A DNA stretch of 64,000 nt from the NCBI GenBank assembly GCA_947650365.1, contig OX393551.1, positions 59,991,173-60,055,172 of the forward strand. Direction: 5' to 3'. Both the position numbers and the translations under genes were made by a program. Below the pieces are notes generated by a model that was not told the DNA's origin, did not search any database, and saw only the letters and a program-made list of their open reading frames with translations. This DNA is from Chamaelirium japonicum. Its lineage: Eukaryota; Streptophyta; Magnoliopsida; Liliales; Melanthiaceae. Positions 22,386 through 31,300 of this stretch are shown piece after piece (the first letter of the stretch is position 1; each line of letters opens with the position of its first letter).

Positions 22386-25300
22386 CTCTTTAAAGTCAGC
22401 TGGGAACTCTTTAATTGTAGATATAGCTACTCTGGAAGCTTCATCATAAGGATAGCTGAAGAAGATGTATGTTAAAAAAAATGAAGCTGCAAATTTAGAA
22501 TTGCAATAAGATCTTGAACATGCTCATAGAGACGAGGTCACTAAAAAGTAGTATATGAAGCTAAGTCGCTGAAAAGTAGGAACAATACTAAGCCTTACCC
22601 ATAAACACCACATGATATGGCTGGGAAAGCAATATACTGAATATTGTTCTCTTTTGCGAGCCTCAAGCAATTTCTGCAAATAAAATAAATGAGCCCTTGA
22701 TATCAGCACTATAACATATTGATTGCAAACATTCTTAAACACACCATCTTGTGTTTGTTACCAATGATAAATCAAGAAAAAGAAAGGGGACGTACCTATA
22801 GGCGTTCCTTAAGGAAACCTCAGGCCGAGGGTCAACATCATAGATAGGTCCAACAGTGTGTATCACATGAGATGCAGGCAGACGGAAAGCTCTGCATTTT
22901 CAACAATTCAAGGTAGAAAAATGTTCGGTGTGGCAAATGGCAACATAGTTTTACGATGATACAACATAGTAAAAAAGAAAACACTAGAAATATTTACGGA
23001 GTTATCCTTGCTTCTCCAGTTGGACAGCGAACTCCAGGTCGGACCTCTGGGGCAGCATAACAAGCTGCTCGAAGTTCCGGACCAGCAGCTCTATGTATGG
23101 CTGAGACACGGAATTGAAAAAACTCACAATGGGCTAACTCAATAAGTTCAGTAAGAAACACTTGAGCCTTTACCTCCATCTACACCACCACCTCCGAGCA
23201 TTCGCTCATTAGCTCCATTTACCTGCAAATGAGATCTATTATCACGCAATTGAGTATAGTATATACAAAAGAGGGGAAAGCGAATGATATAAAACTACAA
23301 TATACAAGTTATGAATATTTTGTAATATCTTGTCTTAGTTATGAGTAGTATACACATAGTAGCTATATATTATAAAGAAGGGTACCCCTAGGCTCTGTTT
23401 GGATTTAGTAGCAGTAAACTTTTTGTGATAAAGTAGAGGTGAAGTAACTTTTCAAAGTTTACTTTTCAAGTTTGAACTCAGCTAGCAAAGTAAAAAAAAT
23501 TTAACATTATCAACCATCTTTGGATTCAACAAACAAAGTATAAAAGTGGTAACCGCAGAGTGGTGATGGCCGATGGCTTGGCAGTAGCCGGAGATGTGGA
23601 CGTCGGTGGTAGCAACCGTCAGGGGCGGTGGTTCAACAGTGGTGGTGGCTCATGCTCCATAGATGATTCGAAGTAAATTTATGAAAGCGTACCAGAAGAT
23701 TTAGAAATCTACCACAGTTTTCAGTGGTGGCCTTTTTGAGGAAGAAATGGAGTAAACTTTCAAAAGTTTATTCTAGTTTAACAAATGGAGTAAACATTTA
23801 CCCAAATTTACATTACTGCTCATGTATACAAACATAACCCTAGGGTTTGGGGTGCAACTTGATAAAATAAACTTTTTCCAAAATTTACTTTACTTTCCGT
23901 CTATACAAACAAAGCCTAGGGTTTGGGTTGTGCCAAACTCTCTCTCCCTCTCTCTCTCTCTCTCGCTCTCTTCACATGGTATCAGAGCATCAACTCTAAT
24001 CCATCGGACGACCTTGGACCCTACCCCTTGTGCCATGCATTGGCCTGACCCATGCATGACCTCTGTTGGAGTTGTGTCAATCCTAGTAATTTGTTGTTCC
24101 ACCATCAATGTCAACTATCAATGACTCATAAGTCAATTTCGCACCCAAAGTCACGATTGGGACTGCAATATTGGTGATCATCCTAATATTCAGATTATTA
24201 GAGCAAAGTTAGATGAGACTTACTATATGGATTGATCTTGATCAACTTTCATGGATATTTGTGGGAAAAGGTAGATTGGGCTATATTAAAGGCAAGATAC
24301 AGGCTCCCAATCCCCCTCTGATCAAGGCTACAATTAGTGAAACTCCGGTACGAAGAAGACCTCGGTGAGGGAGTGAGATTTTGGAGATTGGGTTGGAATT
24401 TAGGTATATAAGTAATTATCCGCATCTCGACCAACAATCGTGTTTGACTCACAACCTACAACTAGCGCTCGACATGTACCCCAAACTTGTACTCGATATG
24501 CAACCCGCAATTGAGTCGTATTCCGCTGTGTATCGTTGTATACATACATATTCATACTACATCCACATGTATCCGAGTATATATTTTCTTCTTATTTAGG
24601 ATATGTCTAAAATATGTCGGATACGTAACGCCAAATATCGATCCATATCGGATAGATCTAAAAAGTATCGGATATGTATCCCCGAGTATCCGATACGCCA
24701 TACGTATGGGGTCTTGAAGTATCCATGTTTCATAGCACCTAACTGATGTAGGGTAATCAAACATATAAGAATTTAATGTAGAAGAACAATGCAAGAAAAA
24801 TGCTATTTTTTAAAAAAGGTTTTAGATGGAGTTAAGCAAAACACAGTTTGTCGGAAGGAGTTTTGAGTTTATTTAAACTACCAACATGCAATTCTATGGA
24901 GGAAGTAAAGTAGGATGGTGAGTTTAAGTGTAAGAATTGGGAATAATAGTTTAGATTGAGATGTATTGGGTTTAGATCTGAAATGAACTCAAATTTCGAA
25001 AATTGCTGGAATGTTTCCAGCATATCTGATTTACATAAATAGTGAAACAGAAGTTGAGAAGTAACTTAATGAGATTAATATGGATGAAACTTTAGAAGTT
25101 GAAATATGAAAATCTAACTGAAATCAAGTGTTCCAAATGATTTATGAGAGGAAATAGGGACAAAAGGGAAATTATGACAGAATTTAAGATGAAGGAGATG
25201 CTACTTGATTAATTGATTTTGTTGTTAACTATTGAAATTTATTGTCAAAAAACCTTTATAAGATTATAGGCTTTGGGTTTGTTTCAAATATCTAAACCTT

Positions 25301-28300
25301 TGGTAAGGGTTTTGAGGAGTTTAAGAGTTTTGAGACAGGGAATTTTGTGTACATGTTTTCTTCAACGATTTGGTTTATAGTTTGTACTAGAGACCCGCTC
25401 TGATACGAAGATGTCAACATTATTAACAAATTATAGTAATTTTCACCCTACTTACATTTGTTACATGTATAGATAAATTTGGAGTCTTTGACTAAGCCCA
25501 AACACAATCCTAATTAACTTAGCCTTTCCTAATCTTATACGATTAAATAGGACTACTTTAAATACCGGAATAAGACCTGTAAACTCACTTCAATTTAAAA
25601 AAAAAAAAAACTCCAAAATAACATTTGAAAAAGAAATATAAACTCTTAATAAACTAAATAACTTCATTAATGTATCCAACATTATATAGAAATCATATTT
25701 CATAAACAAAATTGCTATTTTGAGTAAGAAATCCAAATTAATCCAAAAATCCTATATTGAGTAAGATCTTTACTCATCAAAGAAAACCATATCTATTCAA
25801 AGCTCTGTAGTTAAAGCGTCGCCTAGGCGTTTTGGACCCCTGGGCACCTAGGTGACCCCCTAGGCGGGCGGTTATCTCTAGGCGACCCCTTAGGTCCGCC
25901 TAGGCGGCCGCCTAGCGCCTGGGCGCCTAGGACCGCCTGGCACCTAGGCAGTTTTTTCACTTGACCCAATTTGGAATTTTTCCAAATTTGAGTTGAATTA
26001 ACCAAAATTGAGCTGCATTAACTCAAATTCTTATGATACGTTCATAAGAATTTGGGAGTTTTTCAAAATTGAGTTGAATTAACTAAAACTTTATTTGAAT
26101 TAACTCAAATTCTTATGACAAGTTCATAAGAATTTGGGGTTTTTTCAAAATTGAGTTGAACTAACTCAAAATTGAGTTTCAGTTAAATAAACTCAAAATT
26201 GAGTTCAATTAGCTCAAATTCTTATGATGGGTTCATAAGAATTTGGGGGTTTTTCAAAATTGAGTTGAATTAACTCAAATATTTTATGTTGGGTTCATAA
26301 GTATTTGGGGGGTTTTCAAAGTTGAGTAAAATCAACTCAAAATTGACATGAACTAACTCAAAATTTAGTTGCATTAAATCAAATTGAGTTGAATAAACGC
26401 AAATTGAGTTTAATTAACGTAAATTCTTATGATTTGTTCATAAGTATTTGGGGGGTTTCCAAAATTGAGTTGAATTAACTCATAATTGAGTTGAATTAAT
26501 TCAAATTTTTATGATGGGTTTATAAAAATTTGGTTTTTTTTTTCAAATTTGAGTTGAATTAACTCAAAACTAAGTAAAATTAACAAAAAATGAGTAAAAT
26601 TAATTCAAATTTAGTTGAATTAACTCAAATTCTTATGATGGATTCATAAGAACTTAGGGGTTTTTCAAAATTGAGTTGAATTTAAATATTTATACTATAT
26701 AAAAAATTAAATATTTAATAATTATTCATCACCTAGGTGTCGCATAGGCAACGCCTAGGCGCCGTGACGCAGGACGATCGTGGCGATAGCGTAGGGGAGG
26801 GGATAGAAGGGTGAAGGGAGTTGTCGGCCTCGCATCGACGGTAATCCGACCTCACACCGACGAGCCTATCGCTCTTCGATCCTCTCTCAGGAACGCAATA
26901 CGAAACCTCTCACATGAATCAAAGTAAATAATTGCCATTTTTTTCATTCATCATTCAATCAATACCATTACAATGGGGGGCTTCATGGCCTTTAAATAAA
27001 AAAAAACTCTAACAGATAAGATCATAAGAGATAAGCTCATATGATTTAACAGAATAACAAAAATAACAACTTCCTAAAATAAAGAGATAAAGATGATAAC
27101 CACTGATGAGATAAAGATCTCACCTAATTAACTTCCTAATCCATCATATCCCTATCTTTAAAATTATCCATAAATAAAGACAACTACTACCAAATTTAAA
27201 ATACCTAAATCTATCCAAATCTTTCTTAAAAGATATTTTTAAAACTACCATATTTAATAAATCCGAAAATAACATATTTTCGGATTAAGATAATAATTTC
27301 GGAATAAAATAATTATTTTATTCTGAATTTTATATTTTATCCCGAAAATACTATTTTCAAGAATTCTTAAATCCGAAAATAATTATATTATTCTTATTCA
27401 AGTCTCGAAACACGTGCTTGTCGAATCTGCTCCCGCATCAAACTCAGCTACGAAAGAACTCGTCCTCGAGTTCTGTGAGTCCCAAGCAGGAAGCAAAGTC
27501 AGTAGCTGATGGTGGAGACCCTGTAGTAGATGTCTTATCATCAAACAATCGCCTCCCGGATCCCATACAAGCAGTCGACTGGAGTAGTGGCTAACGTAGT
27601 CTAGTTTGAAGGAAGGCACACACAAGTGAAACTGGGGGAGTACCCGAACCGGAGGTGGAAGGTCTAATTCGAGGAAGTCAACTGTTGGGACTAGTGTGCT
27701 GATGTCAACACCCGATAACGGCTGTGCGGGTAGTGAATGCTCCACTGACAGGAATGCAGACTCCTCTGCAAGTGGTGCTGGTGGCGAAGGTGGAACTGGC
27801 GATGCAGACACCGCAGGTGGTGGCACGAGTAGTGGAGAATACTCCTCTGGAAGTGGAAGATCACGAACCGGATCGGACTCCACTGGCGGAATTGTGACAA
27901 GTAGAGCTTCCTCAGATAGGGCTGCTGGTAGTAGAAGATCAACTGGCGATACAGGAAGAGGATGTACCACTGGTGGTGGAGGATCCACTAAAGGTAGAGA
28001 CACACCATGGACTTTAATGAGGCCAATCATGGCTTGCATCTGATTATACCATTGTTGACGTTCCTTTTGCTGTTGAAATTGAAGTGCAAACTCAATGCAA
28101 TTCATCACACCCTGGACATGCTTCAAAGTCTCAGAACAGTTCAAGTCGTTGGGGTTAAGGCGAAGGAACCACTGGAGAAAGGGCTCGGTTGGTAGATTGA
28201 GTGTATACGCCCTATCGTGAATGCGAGACGAATAACTCTCCTCAAGACGAGTACGGGTAAAAGAACATAGCGCTCCGACTTGATGAGGTTGAAGACACCA

Positions 28301-31300
28301 CAATATGGGATGGTACGGTAAGGAGCATGAGAACCATAATCTTTACCATATGATGGATATTGTTCTAGATATTCGGGAGAATAAAGGTGACTATGGAACA
28401 AAGGTAAAGAGCGGGAATCATAGGACCTGTCATAATGATAGAACATTGTGACGGGAGCTCTGATACCAAATCTGACGCAGAAAGATCGTGGCGAAACCAT
28501 AATGGAGGGGATGGAAGGGTGAAGGGGGTTGTCGGCCTCGCACCGACGGTAATCCGACCTCACGCCGGCGAGCCTCTCGCTCTTCGATCCTCTCTCAGGA
28601 ACACAATACGAAACCTCTCACAGGAATCAAAGCAAATAATTACCATTTTTTTCATTCATCATTCAATCAATACCATTACAATGGGGGGCTTCATGGCCTT
28701 TAAATAAAAAAAAACTCTAACAGATAAGATCATAAGAGATAAGCTCATATGATTTAACAGAATAACAAAAATAACAACTTCCTAAAATAAAGAGATAAAG
28801 ATGATAACCACTGATGAGATAAAAATCTCACCTAATTAACTTCCTAATCCATCATATCCCTATCTTTAAAATTATCCATTAATAAAGATAACTACTACCA
28901 AATTTAAAATACCTAAATCTATCCAAATCTTTCCTAAAAGATATTTTTAAAACTACCATATTTAATAAATCCGAAAATAACATATTTTCGGATTAAAATA
29001 ATAATTTCGGAATAAAATAATTATTTTATTATGAATTTTATATTTTATCATGAAAATACTATTTTCAAGAATTCTTAAATCTGAAAATAATTATATTATT
29101 CTTATTCAAGCCTCGAAACACGTGCTTGTCGAATCTGCTCCCGCATTACGCCGCTTCGCCTAAACAGGCCAAAACGCCTAGGTACCGCCTAGCCGGCTTG
29201 ACTACACTGATTCAAAGCATAGTTACCAAGTCGAAAGTTGGGAAAAAATCGACGGGAGAAGTCGGAAAAATCGAAAAAAAGTCGAAAAGGTTAGGAAAGA
29301 GTCAGGAAATAAACGGTAGAATTTTAGAACATATTTATATATAGATGTTCCAATAGTTTTTTGAGCAATGCATGACGGGATTAAAACGCGTAAATCAGGA
29401 TGAAAGTGAAAATCATGAATTTTTCATAAAATCATGACTTTTCAAAAAAAAAAGGGGAAAGAGTCGCGTAGAGAACGTTTACTGAATAAGTCGTGTTTTA
29501 ATTGTGAATTATTAAAAAAATCGGAGTTTTTGGTAACAAATATTCAAAGTATGAATGTTGTTTGAATTATGAATCCTATACAGATTAGAAATCATAATTG
29601 AAGTAGAAATCCTATGTAACTTACAAACATCTTTGTTGTCCTCGATTTGCCTAATTCACTACTAGTGTGTGTGAAGTGTGAACCATGGCTCGAGGTCCGA
29701 ACTTGAACCAGTTCTGATTTTCGCCAATCTGAACCGCAACACCCCCTTCAACCGAATTAGTTTAAATCTTGGTCGATCAGAACTGAAACACATCCACAAA
29801 CATAAAACATGCCTTGATTTGGATCTGATTTGACCAAATTAGCTTTATAGGTGTTATGAAGAGAGAGGGAGAGAGAGACTAGGGTTTGGGGAGAAAACTC
29901 CTTGTATTATCTCACATCATTACGTAAGACTACCTCTTCTTATATAAGGAGAGAACGTACACCATTACAATACCACAACTAAGGTGGGACTAATAGTAGC
30001 TTTATATCTAATACCCCCCGTCCAACTGATGTAAGGTATAACCAACATCAGTTTGCTTAATAAAAGAAAGAAAAAAGAAAAAAAAATTATATCAAATATA
30101 TGATTTTTATGCTGTAAAGTAAAAATAATGCCAGGGTGACCTGCAAGCAGGTTGTCCTAGAAACCCAATTGACCTGCAAGCCGGCCAACCGGGGAATTGG
30201 CAATGATCACTACGGATCGGAGCGAAGGAAACCGACGGTGATGGAAACTAGCAATGAAGGAGGCCGAAAGGGGAGAGATCGGCTAAGAAAGGTATGGATG
30301 TGTGAGACCTCATAGGAGGCAAGCACTTGACATCTCGTAGAAGATCTCAATCATCACATACGAGGAAGAGAAAATAGAGACAACTTTAATAGGGTCACAC
30401 GTCTAGGGAGAGAGAGGATCTGAGAGCCGGCACAAGAGTGGCCGGAAAGAAAAAATCCGAGGGTCAATGCGACCAGGGAGAAAGAGGATAGAAACAGGCC
30501 AGATAAGACAACGACTAAGAAAAGACTTCGGAGGGAGAGAAACTCGATCGGAAGAAGGGGGAAGATCTCGATCGGCAAGGCACGGAAAGATTGGTAGAGC
30601 ACAAGGGCACAGACAACGGCCAGGGAGAGCGCAAGGCGCAGGCCGACACTGCGCAGACAGGCCAGTAAAGTGCAGGAGGCTGGACCGATGGAGCGCAAGG
30701 CGCCGGGCACGAGTGCAAGGCGCCGACGTACGGATTGAAAGTGCGCAAAGCACAAACAGGACAACAAAGTGCAAGACGAACCGGCAGAGCACAGGCGGGC
30801 CGATAGAGCGCAAGGGCGCGGTGTAGGGCACATGCAGCTGGACCAAAAGAGCGCAAGGGCGCAAGTATAGGGCGCAGACGGTCGGACCGAAAGTGCGTAA
30901 GACGCAAGCACGCCAGCAAAGTGCAAGGCGGACCGGCAGAGCACAAGCGAGCCGGCAGAGCGCAAGGGACGGGGCAGAGATGCCGGACTAAAGTGCATCG
31001 GTGTAGAGGAAGTACCAGAGTGCACGGTGCAGGCGCAAGTGCAAGTGCAGATGGTCCCAAAGAGAGGCAGCACTAAGAGGAGATGCGGCAAACAAAGGGC
31101 AACCGAGGACAAGTGTGACGATGCAGCCGGATCTGGTGTGCAGGGAGCAGCCGGATCTGGAGCACAAGCGGCGACTCGAGACGGGCATGCGGACTGCGAC
31201 CTCGACTTGCGAGCTCGAGGAAGGACGAGGTCGACAAAAATTAACCGGCGCGAGGAAGGAAGAGCTGGCGGGCTATAGGCGTGCTGGGATTAATCCGGAG

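Larger units (their letters stand above)
26765..29148 (-). mobile_element. Non-autonomous LTR retrotransposon with a proline-rich ORF
   Basis: LTRs of 676 bp each (26765-27440, 28473-29148) begin TGACGCAG and end CCCGCATCA/CCCGCATTA. The TSD CGCCG is at 26760-26764 and 29149-29153. GCTCTGATACCA at 28457-28468, next to the right LTR, is the reverse complement of the initiator-Met primer site, so the element is on the minus strand. The internal region is only 1,032 bp and is nearly filled by one protein frame with no protease, RT, RNase H or integrase. It must be mobilised in trans. Most LTR differences cluster in the first 120 bp; the rest is nearly identical, so the insertion is fairly recent. 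Confidence 0.9.
25803..29209. mobile_element. hAT-type element (CAGTGTAGTCAAGGCG family), interrupted by an LTR element
   Basis: TSD ATTCAAAG at 25795-25802 and 29210-29217. The left end CTCTGTAGTTAAAGCGTC and the right end (reverse complement CAGTGTAGTCAAGCCGGCTA) match the termini of the intact relative at 32089-32874. The CGCCTAGGCG-type subterminal repeats also match. The interior is a degenerate minisatellite (25985-26690). A 2.4-kb LTR element with its own TSD (CGCCG) sits at 26765-29148. Without that insert the hAT is about 1 kb. No transposase. Confidence 0.83.

Noticed and set aside
27696..28043. Gly/Ser/Thr-rich plus-strand frame of 115 codons
   Set aside because: It is the antisense shadow of the proline-rich minus-strand ORF, whose position after the primer site fits an element gene.
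30354..31112. 252-codon Cys/Leu/Ser-rich open frame (-) and overlapping frames
   Set aside because: Produced by GCGCAAG-type low-complexity repeats in the LARD-like element; several frames are open at once and no family is recognisable.
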